Positions 47,783 to 60,410 are shown, numbered from the stretch's first letter. The stretch: DNA of 64,000 nucleotides from Allodiplogaster sudhausi (GCA_945643635.1 CALZFC010000060.1:2416501-2480500); one strand, 5' to 3'. The notes: generated from the sequence alone by a model not told the origin. Numbers and translations are program-made.

Positions 47783-50457
47783 GACCTGTCGTCTCTCTGC
47801 AAAGACGGCGCGCTTCCGTCTGCCGTATCCTCCTCCGCACGGGTTGCAGCAGCAGTTATTGTTGTTGCTTCCGCTCGAGATCGGGACGAGAACCTGCGTC
47901 GTGTTATTAGTTACAAGTGAACACTATCACAAAATCGATAACAGAAAAAAGATGGTCAGTGTTTTATCCTTCCGAGGGGATGGACAGGAAATGAACGTCT
48001 GAGACGAGGAGACGAGAAAGAGAGGATTATAAGAGAGCAGGAAGAAGACCGCCGCAAGAAGAATGAGTCAAAAAATCAAGTGAAGTGAGCTCGCTGGCTA
48101 GACGCTTTTAAGCAGTATGGAATGGGCGAGTTTTCAAAGTAACAATAGTGTGAATCTAGCAAGGCTAATGAAAGCTAGGATATTAACGACACTTCACCGA
48201 CATAGCTATAACAACAACTACAATGTAAGAGCAGCTTAAGGCTATCTCTACAACAGTCAGCCCTATGCATCCTTGATCTCTCCAACAATGGCGACGCACT
48301 CGATCTCGACAAGAGCTCCCATTGGCAGAGCAGCCGCCTAGCAAGCGGAGCGTGCGGAAAAGCGACTGGTGAAGTACTCCTCGTAGATCTCGTTCAGGGT
48401 CGAGAAGTCCGCAAGATTTGCCAGGAGACATTTCCGTAGTTGTGGCCGGCCCCGCTCTGCACTGTCACGATGTTTTTGAGCGAATTGTGTGTCTGCTCCT
48501 TGAAATCGGCGGGAAGTTCTCGCCTGTCTCAGGTACGACTCCATGCGACCCGCTCAGGTACAACATGCCACCCATGCGGACTGCTTGGTTGTAGGGTACG
48601 ATTAGAGCGGGCGCCTTGGAAGTCCTGCCGAACTATCGAGTGATGCAAGAGGCCCTAGGGACTAGTGACAGACACCTTGAGTAACACTGTAGGACAATAA
48701 CTACATAATGTATGGTAAGGAATAACTATGTTATAAGAATTGTCTGGGATAACAATGTTTTAAGTAATTTGCTGACTACGTTGGAGACGTCTACACTTAT
48801 AAAGCTGGTGGATCAATTTTTTCCATCAATAGTGTTTTTTTACATACATATATGCCATTTGCTATCCTAAACACTGTTATATATGTATGCATGTAAATAA
48901 CGAAAACTAACAATATTGTTGTTGCTGTTGCTATTGCTGCAGCCGCAGTTATTGTTGCTAGACTGGCAGCAGCAGTTGTTATTGTTATTGTTGTTGTTGC
49001 ACGGAGTCAAGAGAATCTGAACGAGATAAATTTGAACTTTGTAAAAAAAATTATCAGCAATTGAAACATTTTCACTAATAATATTTGAATCAAGGTCAAA
49101 AGTAAGCAGGGGTAATTATTTGAAATTTCACAGAAAATTTTTTTTTTTACAATAATTAAAAAAATTCAACCACACCGCTTGCTGGCTGCCTCCGCAGTTG
49201 TTGTTCGACTGGCAGCAGCAGTTATTGTTATTGTTGTTCGATTGGCAGCAACAGTTATTATTGTTGTTGTTCGACTGGCAGCAGCAGCAGTTGTTCGACG
49301 AAGAAGACTGGCAGCCACAGTTGTTGTTGTTGTTGCTGATTGGAGAAAGAAGAATCTGAAATTAGTGTACTTCATTCGTTTACGCCACGGAATGAAGTAC
49401 ATAATACATTTATATACATATATTTTCGTCTCAATTAGTGTTTTTAAACGACGAGACTGAAAATGAAACATGCACATAACTATCATATATTCAGTAGTTT
49501 TTACTGATAGCTTGGCGTCTTACGCACCAATTTGAATATGCTGTCACGTCTTTTAAACTATTAATTAAGCGATTAATTAATAAATGAATTAAAGTAAACG
49601 TGTCTTACAGCGCATCGGTTATTGTTGTTGTTATTACTCGAGCAGCAGCAGTTGTTGTTGTTGTTGTTCGATTGGCAGCAACAGTTATTGTTGTTGTTAT
49701 TCGACTGGCAGCAGCAGCAGTTGTTCGAAGACGACGATTGACAGCAGCAATTATTGTTGTTATTATTATTGATCGGCGTCAGAAGGATCTGCAAATGCAG
49801 TGAAAATAGTTGATCTTGTGAAACTGAAAAGGTAGATCATGGATTCGATTCGCACCGGAAAAATGTTTTCAATATAATCAATGTCCCCGCCGAAGAATCT
49901 ATCATCATGTGAACATAAATTGCAAATTTTTATTCAAAACCTTAAAAAAAATTTTGAACAAAGCCTTAAAATGTGAAGATACACTTACCGCGCATTTATT
50001 ATTATTGTTATTGTTGTTGGAGCAGCAGCAGTTATTGTTGCTCTGGCAGCAGCCGCACTGGCGCTTGGCGCGCCTTGAGAAAGAGAAGGGCTCGACCGCT
50101 TGGGGAGGCGATGCGCCAGATGGAATGGCGACAGGAGAAGAAGGCAAGAGAGGCGATGCCTGAACGGGGAATTCAGATTCATTGATCTCTCAGGATTTTA
50201 CATTATTGTGAAAAAAATAAAATAAAAATAAAATAAATTGCAAGAAAAGTGAATGAGGCAAAGTCTCGAATAAAACAAAAGATTAAAATAAAATTTACTT
50301 TAAGACAATTTATGCAAGCAGTAAAGTTTACTTGAAAGTACCAGTAAAGCAAAGCGAGAAAACTATTATAGAAAATCAGAAGCCAAATTTGACATGCCTG
50401 AATCATAACGATGCACGCGAGTGCGGCGACGAACACGGCAGCGAGCAGATGCGTCAT
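47259..50457 (-). CDS. Gene A: secreted Asn/Cys-rich modular precursor
   Basis: The model is complement(47259..47417, 47786..47893, 48912..49016, 49176..49355, 49609..49788, 49989..50159, 50398..50457), 320 aa, all phase 0. It has signal peptide MTHLLAAVFVAALACIVMIQ, a Pro-rich pro-region, and RRAKR before QCGCCQSNNNCCC. Then come three exons that each begin ILL[TS]P and alternate Asn runs with CCC or CCCC clusters and CQS linkers, VLVPISSGSNNNNCCCNPCG with GRRKR, and a last exon with ADCKALCAARC and an Ala-rich tail. Intron 1 begins GC (CAG|GCATGT) rather than GT. Intron 5 contains a RidA pseudogene. A structural extracellular role is inferred from composition only. Confidence 0.8.
47680..47778. 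repeat. (CT)n microsatellites in gene A intron 6
   Basis: Two CT-dinucleotide arrays lie between exons 6 and 7. Confidence 0.85.
48270..48640 (-). pseudogene. RidA (YjgF/UK114) family pseudogene
   Basis: RidA enzymes hydrolyse reactive enamine/imine intermediates. Readable pieces in order are APALIVPYNQAV, GGMLYLSGSHGVVPETGENF, DFKEQTHNSLKNIVTVQSGA, LLANLADFSTLNEIYEEYF, SRFSARSAC and AAALPMGALVEIECVAIVGE. The pieces lie in different frames (frameshifts near 48,530 and 48,430), and TAG replaces the expected CAG after SARSAC (about 48,340). There are no introns between the pieces, which could mean a retrocopy. It sits in intron 5 of gene A on the same strand. Confidence 0.8.
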
Positions 50458-50517
50458 GATGTGCTTTGCTAAACCCGGCTGAGCTAGGTTGCTGGATGAG
50501 CGGTGTGCCTCGAGGCA

Positions 50518-50525
50518 CTTTTATA
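50518..50525 (-). promoter_or_regulatory. TATA box of gene A
   Basis: The minus strand reads TATAAAAG about 65 bp upstream of the ATG. Confidence 0.65.
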
Positions 50526-50529
50526 CCCC

Positions 50530-52130
50530 CTTCCATCAGCACTGATGACACTCGCGTTGTAGCATGGATGAAGCCTATCATTTTTGTATCAGAGAAGCAT
50601 GTCTTGCCCAAGCCTTATCTCTCATCATTCCGGATAGCCACCTCCCTCTCCCTCCTTCTCTCTCTCTTTCACTCTATCTCCCTGTGTCACATCATTTCTT
50701 CCTTCCAAGACCAGTAGAAGGGCGCATTCACCTCCAGTTTCCGGGAGAGGCAAAGAGAGATCGAAAGAGCATGAGATGGCAATCTCTGGTTTCTCTGCTT
50801 CTCTTCGTGCTCTCTTAACTCTTACACCATTTTCAGTTTTCCTTCCCGCATCCACTCCCTTATCACTGCACTCTGTAACGTCTCGAGACCTCGAGGGGCA
50901 GGCAGGAGAAAGAGAGTGAAGGGCAAGGAAAACAGTGCATCTAGTGCGTGAGACAACAGAGTGCACGCAGTAAAAAAGACTGCACTAGAGAATTAATTTC
51001 TTTTGATTTGCTGAAAAGAGAGAAAGAGAGCTCGAACATAAAAAGTTTCGCAAACAAACCACCTTCTTATACTCGAGGTGATCTCTAGAGCAGAGCTACT
51101 CTTGTGATTCTGGCGGCAAGTTTAAAATGAAGCGAATGGATGGCAGAGAGAGAGAGAAAGAGAGAGAGAGGTAATGCTGTTAGAGATGCGAAATACCTAC
51201 AAGGTAGTTTGGCAGTGGAAGTCACTCACGGCTTGAACCAACGAGATCAAAATCATTTTATGGCCAGCACATTCCAAACTAGCCCCGATTCAAAGGGAAT
51301 GACGTCGCCCACAAGGCGGAAAGAGATTTGAAAGAGTTGCTGATGACCACAGATCATGCCCTTTCCATCTTCTTATAAGAAGTGCGCAGAGGCTATGAAG
51401 GACTCATCAAAAGAGAACGAAACTCAACCGTAATCTATTTGAATGTTCCCGACTTTATCATTCGCGCTTCGGTCAGGCAAAAAGAATGTTTCACTGAGTT
51501 TATGGTTCCTTTAAGGCAAGTAGTTGTGTATGTCCAAACAACATTGAAGAATGTCTATTTATGTTCTTTTTCTAGGAAATCTTACAGAATATGAATTCCA
51601 TGCCTATTATGATGAACATTTTTATGTTATATTTTAAATCTCTTAGTTAGTTATATGTCGTTATTCGGCACCTTCATGAGGTCATAGCTGTCGTCGACAA
51701 AGTGCTTGAGGTCGCGATCACATGGAGGGTGTCATGATATCATCTTGGTGAAGGCCTCAAACTGTCAAACAGCGATTCAGATCTGTGGCAAACTAAAACT
51801 CTTGATTGACTAGTCTCATAACATGTAGTGTAATGTATAGCTTGAGTGTGAAATTCAAAGATTTTTTTATTTAAAAAAAACCATTTGTAATCATGTCCAT
51901 GCATGGGTTGATTTGTACTTACGGTGTTTGGTAAGAGCCTGGAGTACAAATTGTAACAAATAAATTTATTAATGCCATATTGAATGTCATGATGAAGGTA
52001 GAGTGAAGAGTTGACAGAGTCGAGGAAAAACAACAAAAAATGATAACGATGACGATCCGAATAATGTACAGACAGATCTTATGAAGCGCCTTTTGTGCTT
52101 CGCAGGCATCAGATTAAGCAGATGGCTGTG
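50530..52130. other. Gene A upstream / gene B downstream
   Basis: No gene is seen; CT/GA-rich stretches. An identical spacer recurs at 54,384-55,985 in copy 2. Confidence 0.55.
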
Positions 52131-52131
52131 A

Positions 52132-54311
52132 CTACTGCTGCTGCTGCTGCTGCGCGGCCATCGCTGCGGCTGCGGCGGCCGACGCGGCAGAGGATGCGGC
52201 GGCGATGGCGTCCGCATGTGAAGCGGCGGCGGCGCACTCGCGAGCCTGCGCCTCGCACATCGCGCGGCACTCAGCCTCAGACAGCTGAGGAGCGGCTGCA
52301 GCAGCTGCGGGCTGACCGCCCGCACTCTGAAGGATGTCTTTGATTCTTTCTCTTTTGCATCTAATTTCATTATTGTTCCTATTTTCTTCCTCGCGCTATC
52401 ACTCTTTCTCATTCACTGCTTCACATTCTCGCTCTCTCTCACCCTCCGTCGTCTCTCAATCAAGGCAGCATTTCGCTTCTTGCGGCCTTAGCCGCCACAC
52501 GGGTTGCAGCAACAGTTGTTGTTGATTGGAGTCGCGATCACCTGCAAAAGAGCGCAAATTAGATCATGAAAAGTAAAATAAATTTAAAAAAAATTGTAAC
52601 ATTTTAAATGTTTTAAGTAATTTGCTGACTACGTTGGAGACGTCTACACTTATAAAGCTGGTGGATCAATTTTTTCCATCAATAGTGTTTTTTTTACATA
52701 CATATATGCCATTTGCTATCCTAAACACTGTTATATATGTATGCATGTAAATAACGAAAACTAACAATATTGTTGTTGCTGTTGCTATTGCTGCAGCCGC
52801 AGTTATTGTTGCTAGACTGGCAGCAGCAGTTGTTATTGTTATTGTTGTTGTTGCACGGAGTCAAGAGGATCTGAACGAGATAAATTTGAACTTTGTAAAA
52901 AAAATTATCAGCAATTGAAACATTTTCACTAATAATATTTGAATCAAGGTCAAAAGTAAGCAGGGGTAATTATTTGAAATTTCACAGAAAATTTTTTTTT
53001 TTACAATAATTAAAAAAATTCAACCACACCGCTTGCTGGCTGCCTCCGCAGTTGTTGTTCGACTGGCAGCAGCAGTTATTGTTATTGTTGTTCGATTGGC
53101 AGCAACAGTTATTATTGTTGTTGTTCGACTGGCAGCAGCAGCAGTTGTTCGACGAAGAAGACTGGCAGCCACAGTTGTTGTTGTTGTTGCTGATTGGAGA
53201 AAGAAGAATCTGAAATTAGTGTACTTCATTCGTTTACGCCACGGAATGAAGTACATAATACATTTATATACATATATTTTCGTCTCAATTAGTGTTTTTA
53301 AACGACGAGACCGAAAATGAAACATGCACATAACTATCATATATTCAGTAGTTTTTACTGATAGCTTGGCGTCTTACGCACCAATTTGAATATGCTGTCA
53401 CGTCTTTTAAACTATTAATTAAGCGATTAATTAATAAATGAATTAAAGTAAACGTGTCTTACAGCGCATCGGTTATTGTTGTTGTTATTACTCGAGCAGC
53501 AGCAGTTGTTGTTGTTGTTGTTCGATTGGCAGCAACAGTTATTGTTGTTGTTATTCGACTGGCAGCAGCAGCAGTTGTTCGAAGACGACGATTGACAGCA
53601 GCAATTATTGTTGTTATTATTATTGATCGGCGTCAGAAGGATCTGCAAATGCAGTGAAAATAGTTGATCTTGTGAAACTGAAAAGGTAGATCATGGATTC
53701 GATTCGCACCGGAAAAATGTTTTCAATATAATCAATGTCCCCGCCGAAGAATCTATCATCATGTGAACATAAATTGCAAATTTTTATTCAAAACCTTAAA
53801 AAAAATTTTGAACAAAGCCTTAAAATGTGAAGATACACTTACCGCGCATTTATTATTATTGTTATTGTTGTTGGAGCAGCAGCAGTTATTGTTGCTCTGG
53901 CAGCAGCCGCACTGGCGCTTGGCGCGCCTTGAGAAAGAGAAGGGCTCGACCGCTTGGGGAGGCGATGCGCCAGATGGAATGGCGACAGGAGAAGAAGGCA
54001 AGAGAGGCGATGCCTGAACGGGGAATTCAGATTCATTGATCTCTCAGGATTTTACATTATTGTGAAAAAAATAAAATAAAAATAAAATAAATTGCAAGAA
54101 AAGTGAATGAGGCAAAGTCTCGAATAAAACAAAAGATTAAAATAAAATTTACTTTAAGACAATTTATGCAAGCAGTAAAGTTTACTTGAAAGTACCAGTA
54201 AAGCAAAGCGAGAAAACTATTATAGAAAATCAGAAGCCAAATTTGACATGCCTGAATCATAACGATGCACGCGAGTGCGGCGACGAACACGGCAGCGAGC
54301 AGATGCGTCAT
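52132..54311 (-). pseudogene. Gene B: chimera of A (exons 1-5) and C (last two exons), with nonsense codon
   Basis: Exons 54311..54252, 54013..53843, 53642..53463, 53209..53030 and 52870..52766 are copies of gene A exons 1-5. Exons 52541..52443 and 52326..52132 are copies of the last two exons of gene C. Exon 6 reads VIATPINNNCCCNPCGG and then TAA (minus-strand codon at 52,490-52,488), where gene C has TAC (Tyr) before GRKKR. Without that change the chimera would encode 329 aa. With it the product stops at about 249 aa and lacks the GRKKR site and the AECRAMCEAQARECA tail. Exons 1-5 appear intact, so a truncated secreted protein is still possible. Confidence 0.8.
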
Positions 54312-56462
54312 GATGTGCTTTGCTAAACCCGGCTGAGCTAGGTTGCTGGATGAGCGGTGTGCCTCGAGGCACTTTTATACCCCCTTCCATCAGCACTGAT
54401 GACACTCGCGTTGTAGCATGGATGAAGCCTATCATTTTTGTATCAGAGAAGCATGTCTTGCCCAAGCCTTATCTCTCATCATTCCGGATAGCCATCTCCC
54501 TCTCCCTCCTTCTCTCTCTCTTTCACTCTATCTCCCTGTGTCACATCATTTCTTCCTTCCAAGACCAGTAGAAGGGCGCATTCACCTCCAGTTTCCGGGA
54601 GAGGCAAAGAGAGATCGAAAGAGCATGAGATGGCAATCTCTGGTTTCTCTGCTTCTCTTCGTGCTCTCTTAACACTTACACCATTTTCAGTTTTCCTTCC
54701 CGCATCCACTCCCTTATCACTGCACTCTGTAACGTCTCGAGACCTCGAGGGGCAGGCAGGAGAAAGAGAGTGAAGGGCAAGGAAAACAGTGCATCTAGTG
54801 CGTGAGACAACAGAGTGCACGCAGTAAAAAAGACTGCACTAGAGAATTAATTTCTTTTGATTTGCTGAAAAGAGAGAAAGAGAGCTCGAACATAAAAAGT
54901 TTCGCAAACAAACCACCTTCTTATACTCGAGGTGATCTCTAGAGCAGAGCTACTCTTGTGATTCTGGCGGCAAGTTTAAAATGAAGCGAATGGATGGCAG
55001 AGAGAGAGAGAAAGAGAGAGAGAGGTAATGCTGTTAGAGATGCGAAATACCTACAAGGTAGTTTGGCAGTGGAAGTCACTCACGGCTTGAACCAACGAGA
55101 TCAAAATCATTTTATGGCCAGCACATTCCAAACTAGCCCCGATTCAAAGGGAATGACGTCGCCCACAAGGCGGAAAGAGATTTGAAAGAGTTGCTGATGA
55201 CCACAGATCATGCCCTTTCCATCTTCTTATAAGAAGTGCGCAGAGGCTATGAAGGACTCATCAAAAGAGAACGAAACTCAACCGTAATCTATTTGAATGT
55301 TCCCGACTTTATCATTCGCGCTTCGGTCAGGCAAAAAGAATGTTTCACTGAGTTTATGGTTCCTTTAAGGCAAGTAGTTGTGTATGTCCAAACAACATTG
55401 AAGAATGTCTATTTATGTTCTTTTTCTAGGAAATCTTACAGAATATGAATTCCATGCCTATTATGATGAACATTTTTATGTTATATTTTAAATCTCTTAG
55501 TTAGTTATATGTCGTAATTCGGCACCTTCATGAGGTCATAGCTGTCGTCGACAAAGTGCTTGAGGTCGCGATCACATGGAGGGTGTCATGATATCATCTT
55601 GGTGAAGGCCTCAAACTGTCAAACAGCGATTCAGATCTGTGGCAAACTAAAACTCTTGATTGACTAGTCTCATAACATGTAGTGTAATGCATAGCTTGAG
55701 TGTGAAATTCAAAGATTTTTTTATTAAAAAAAAAACCATTTGTAATCATGTCCATGCATGGGTTGATTTGTACTTACGGTGTTTGGTAAGAGCCTGGAGT
55801 ACAAATTGTAACAAATAAATTTATTAATGCCATATTGAATGTCATGATGAAGGTAGAGTGAAGAGTTGACAGAGTCGAGGAAAAACAACAAAAAATGATA
55901 ACGATGACGATCCGAATAATGTACAGACAGATCTTATGAAGCGCCTTTTGTGCTTCGCAGGCATCAGATTAAGCAGATGGCTGTGACTACTGCTGCTGCT
56001 GCTGCTGCGCGGCCATCGCTGCGGCTGCGGCGGCCGACGCGGCAGAGGATGCGGCGGCGATGGCGTCCGCATGTGAAGCGGCGGCGGCGCACTCGCGAGC
56101 CTGCGCCTCGCACATCGCGCGGCACTCAGCCTCAGACAGCTGAGGAGCGGCTGCAGCAGCTGCGGGCTGACCGCCCGCACTCTGAAGGATGTCTTTGATT
56201 CTTTCTCTTTTGCATCTAATTTCATTATTGTTCCTATTTTCTTCCTCGCGCTATCACTCTTTCTCATTCACTGCTTCACATTCTCGCTCTCTCTCACCCT
56301 CCGTCGTCTCTCAATCAAGGCAGCATTTCGCTTCTTGCGGCCGTAGCCGCCACACGGGTTGCAGCAACAGTTGTTGTTGATTGGAGTCGCGATCACCTGC
56401 AAAAGAGCGCAAATTAGATCATGAAAAGTAAAATAAATTTAAAAAAAATTGTAACATTTTAA
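52608..56462. repeat. Tandem duplication, copy 2 (3.85 kb)
   Basis: Second copy of the unit at 48,755-52,607. It ends TAACATTTTAAA|ATTAAAA. High identity, including introns and spacer, indicates a recent event. Confidence 0.9.
54372..54379 (-). promoter_or_regulatory. TATA box of gene B
   Basis: Copy of the gene A TATAAAAG, carried by the duplication. Confidence 0.65.
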
Positions 56463-58311
56463 AATTAAAATAAATTTAAAAAAAAGTATGATTATTTAAA
56501 GGAGCTGTCCATGGAGATTACAATGCTACTGAATTTTTTGTTAATACTCTCCGGTCCAACTAGAAACATCGTTGGGAAAAGTGAGAATGCGTCCTGAATG
56601 GGCCCTGAGGAGAAAAACCACATTTTCCACGCGCCGTACTGTAGAATTTAGGGAGTGACGTCATCAGCCCTGCCTATTTTCTCCGCATGCACACCCTCAT
56701 TCTACCAGAGAGAAGGTGAAAACTAGGTGCGAAGCGGCAAGCCACGCTCGAGATTCGAGGGAAGAGAAGAGAGGCAGAGAGAGAAAGGCTCATAAAGTCT
56801 AGTTTGTTGTGATGGATACTGTGTAGCATACCGCCAAAACTTTTTTGCAATATCATGCGCGAATTCAAACGTTAGATCTGCACAAGCGGCTTGTAAACTC
56901 CATGGATAGTTCCTTTAAAGCGAAATTTCGTCATACACTGCCGCAGTTGTTGTTCGAGTTGCAGCAGCAGTTGTTGTTGTTGGTGTTTCCGCAGGGCGGA
57001 GAGCCGAGTGGCAGCCAGTACGGGTTGAACGTATTCGAGCAGGGACATCCGCCACATCTGTAAAGAAAGCGCATATTGCTTATTTATAGGCATAAATTGA
57101 TATATAAGTTTTTTTTAATTTAATTTTTTTTGCATACAGAACAAATTTTAACGCAGAGTTGGTATTCTGACAAAAAAAAGAAGAATTAAAGTGGCTACTA
57201 ACGGATTGCAAGTGTTGTTGCATGGGCACGTTGTTCCAGTGTTGCTGTTGTTGTTACAGCAGCAGTTATTGTTATTATTGCTGTTACAGCAGCAGCAGTT
57301 GTTGTTGTTATTATTATTACCGCAGCAGCAATTGTTGTTGTTGTTACTGTTGCAGCAACAGTTATTGTTGTTGTTGCCGCAAGGCGTCAGAAGGATCTGC
57401 AAAATATTAGGCTGTCAAATATCACATGAAACGAGAGAATGTTCTTCTAAATTACTCTTTTCGTATTTTACTTTTTCAATTAGTGAACAGTAATTTCTTT
57501 ACGTATTCCGTTTGGCTCGTTTGGCCACTGCCTGCAGCTATTGCCATTATACCCGTAACATTGACCGCTCGCCGTAGAGCGGTACAGCATACTTCTCTTT
57601 TCTGACCCCTCTATTATTGTTGTTGTTGCAGCCGCAGCCGCAGCCACCGCCACCGCCTCCACAACAGCAGTTGTTGTTGTTGTTGCCGCAGCAGCAGCCA
57701 ATCTGTCGCTTGGCGCGCAGCCGGAGTGCAGAGTCATCAGCGGACGCCGAGGAAGGCGCGAGCGGCGATGCCTGAGTAAGGGTATTTCTGATTCATCCAC
57801 AACCTCCATCTCCGCACACATAAAGAAGTATCTATAGAAGTCGAAGTGCTGAGAATCCGTACTTACATATATCCATCATCTCCAACGGATATTTTTCTGT
57901 GTGTCTTCCATTCGAGAGCAAAACAATTGAGAATCAAATATTTCCTGTTCCTAATGGTAAGACTTTGTGTCAAAACAGTTATGTAAAATAATGAGAAGAG
58001 TGTAAGCATGGTATCAATGTCAGCATTGTCAGGCAATACCACCGTCTTCATAAATTTTATATGTTAAAAGTATTAGTTGAAGCAAATGTAAAAACGTGGT
58101 TTGAAGAAGAGGAAAAACGTTCGCTTATGGAAAGGTATCAAAGTGTAGACAAAAGAAGGAAGGTAGTGAATATTACACAAAAGATAACAAATAGTGGTAC
58201 ATTTAATATGAACGAATGACGCAAATATTTAAAAAAAAAAATCCAAGATTTTACCTGGATGGCAGCAACGCCGCAAGCGAGTGCGAGGAGTGCGAGCGAT
58301 AGACGCGACAT
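55987..58311 (-). CDS. Gene C: secreted Asn/Cys-rich modular precursor
   Basis: The model is complement(55987..56181, 56298..56396, 56937..57057, 57203..57396, 57607..57771, 58255..58311), 276 aa. It has signal peptide MSRLSLALLALACGVAAIQ, a short Ser/Ala pro-region, RAKR before QIGCCCGNNNNN, and a Gly/Cys block. Next is an ILLTPCG exon of Asn runs separated by CCC clusters ending CPCNNTCNP. It joins in phase 2 to CGGCPCSNTFNPYWLP, the only non-phase-0 intron in the family. Then come VIATPINNNCCCNPCGGYGR with GRKKR, and a final exon with AECRAMCEAQARECAAAA and a short Gln tail. A 415-bp MITE lies in intron 4. It is apparently intact. Confidence 0.8.
56500..56914. mobile_element. 415-bp MITE with TTAA flanks in gene C intron 4
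   Basis: The inverted ends AGGAGCTGTCCATGGAG (left) and AGGAACTATCCATGGAG (right, complement) are each bordered by TTAA. It has no coding capacity. It is a different family from the palindrome MITE, but with the same AGGA start and TTAA context. Confidence 0.7.
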
Positions 58312-58373
58312 TGGAAGAAGAGAAGAGGAAGAAGGCTCAGCTGCCCTGAGGACATCGAGAGAAGGCGGCAGGG

Positions 58374-58380
58374 CTTTATA
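58374..58380 (-). promoter_or_regulatory. TATA box of gene C
   Basis: The minus strand reads TATAAAG about 65 bp upstream of the ATG. Confidence 0.6.
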
Positions 58381-58439
58381 GCAAAAGGCATGCCACGCCC
58401 CACGCAGCGCACTCGCTTCGGGCACGACGGATCTTCCTC

Positions 58440-58457
58440 CATCTCATCCTGGACACT

Positions 58458-58512
<55 letters not shown>

Positions 58513-59620
58513 GAGAGATGGAGAAGGAAGGGGAACAAGAGAGCGAGAGATAAAGAGAGGGAAGGAAAGAGAACACAACAAGAGAGAAACACGCAGAGAA
58601 AGAGAGCAAGGGAGAAGTAAGGAGAGAAAAGGTGGAAGTTAGAGAAAGAGATGCTCTCGAGCATTCCCTTCCTTGTCATTCTTTTTCATCGAAGTGTCTG
58701 TAATCCGTGAAGTTTCCGTCTGCCAGTCTTTCATCAGAACATTCGCTCGTTCTCTCTTATTTCTCTATCATCGCTTACCCAGCACTCATCACCTTTTCGC
58801 AATAGAGTTGTGAAGTATTGTCCGGTCGCTCGTAAGAGTGAAAAGAGTAAGACTGAGGAGAAAGAAAGAGAAAAAGAGATAGAGAGAGAAACGGCCGTGT
58901 GCAAGAGAGAAACGAGAAAAGACTTTATTTATTTACTTGGACTTTTTTTTGAGAGATAGGAATAGAGAGAGAGAGAGAGAGAGAGAGAAAACGAGAAAAA
59001 ACCGTATGCGTCTTCCATGCAGAAGAATACGGAATCTGCAAGAGTGAGGTGTTTGTTGTTTACTTCTTCTTACCGCGCGATTTCTCTTCACGGCGAGAGA
59101 TTGAACAATAGTTTTTATTGTTATGCCTGCGCAGTTTTTTGCGCAGTTTCGGATTGACTTGCCGAAGTTCTTGTACACAAATATCCTTTTATTTTCCTTC
59201 ACTTTCTTACTCTCTCTTTCACTGTTATCTATGTCTCCTTCTCTCTCTCTCACTCTCTTTCTCTCTTACTCACTCTCTCTACCACTCTCTTTCCCTCTTA
59301 CTCTCTCTCTCTCTTTCTCTCATTTTGCCGCTCACTTTTTCCGCCTGCAACGCTTCCACCGCCTTCCTGTATGATCCGTTCGTTAAACAGGGCAGGAAAA
59401 AGTTATCCTTCTGTCTTTCTAATCTATGATCCCAAGCGGCTTTTTCTCCAGATTTTATTTTCCGCCTCGATTTTTCTCTCTTTCTTTCTCTCACTGTACA
59501 TCCAGTCCCTCTCTTTCTTCACCATCCTCGTTCTCCTCTACGCGCTCTCTCTCTCTATCTCTCTCTTGTCTCACTTTCTCTTTAATCTCTCGGTCTACTC
59601 TCTTTCTCTCTCGTTCTTTT

Positions 59621-59664
<44 letters not shown>

Positions 59665-60377
59665 GGATTGTATCTTCCGTGGATGCCGCTCCCACCTCTC
59701 AAGGCAGCGATATCAAGAGCTTCAATAAACCACTTCTTGATCGAACCGGCTTGCAGAGGTTGAAGCCGGAAGACGTGCACTTTGTGATATGATCGAACAG
59801 GAGGAAGACGAGATAAGAGAGGAGCGAAGACAGAGTGAGAGAGATGACAGAGAGAGAGATGACAGAGAGAGAGAGAAGTGAGGATAAAGAGATAGAAAGA
59901 GATGTGAGAACAGAAAGCGAGAGAGAGAAAGAGCGAGAGAGAGAGAGAGCGAGAGAGAGAGAGAGAGAGAGGGAGAGCGAAGATGAGAGAACTAGAGAAA
60001 TATATAGAGTAGACGAACAGAGACAGAGGAAACAGAGTGAGAGAGAGAGAGAGAAATGGATCTTTTGAATTTACTGATTTTTCAGAACCAAGTTTGTAAA
60101 GCGTTCTGTTTGTCACGATAATGAATTTAATCGTGTTGCCTTTCATTGTCAGTTCTCATTTGTTATACTATTGCTCTTCTTGTCCTGTGGACAGTCTAAT
60201 GCCGCAATCAAAGAGAGAGGGAAGGGGGTTGAGAGAGAGTGAGAGAGAGAGAGGGAGAGAGAGGAGAACAAGACAACAAACATGAGTGCATCAAGCTCGA
60301 GTGCGCCAACTAACTTCCTAGTTTAGCCTCCGTATGTGTCGCTCTTTCTATCACTCTCTCTCTCTCTCATGCACTCT

Positions 60378-60410
<33 letters not shown>

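Larger units (their letters stand above)
48755..52607. repeat. Tandem duplication, copy 1 (3.85 kb)
   Basis: It matches 52,608-56,462 with offset 3,853-3,855 and only scattered substitutions or one-base indels. The left breakpoint is in gene A intron 5; the right end is just past the exon equivalent to gene C exon 5. The junction reads TAACATTTTAAA|TGTTTTAAG. Confidence 0.9.

Noticed and set aside
49179..49460. Val/Ala-rich + strand frames opposite genes A and B
   Set aside because: Shadows of Asn (AAC/AAT) and Cys (TGC) codon runs of the minus-strand exons.
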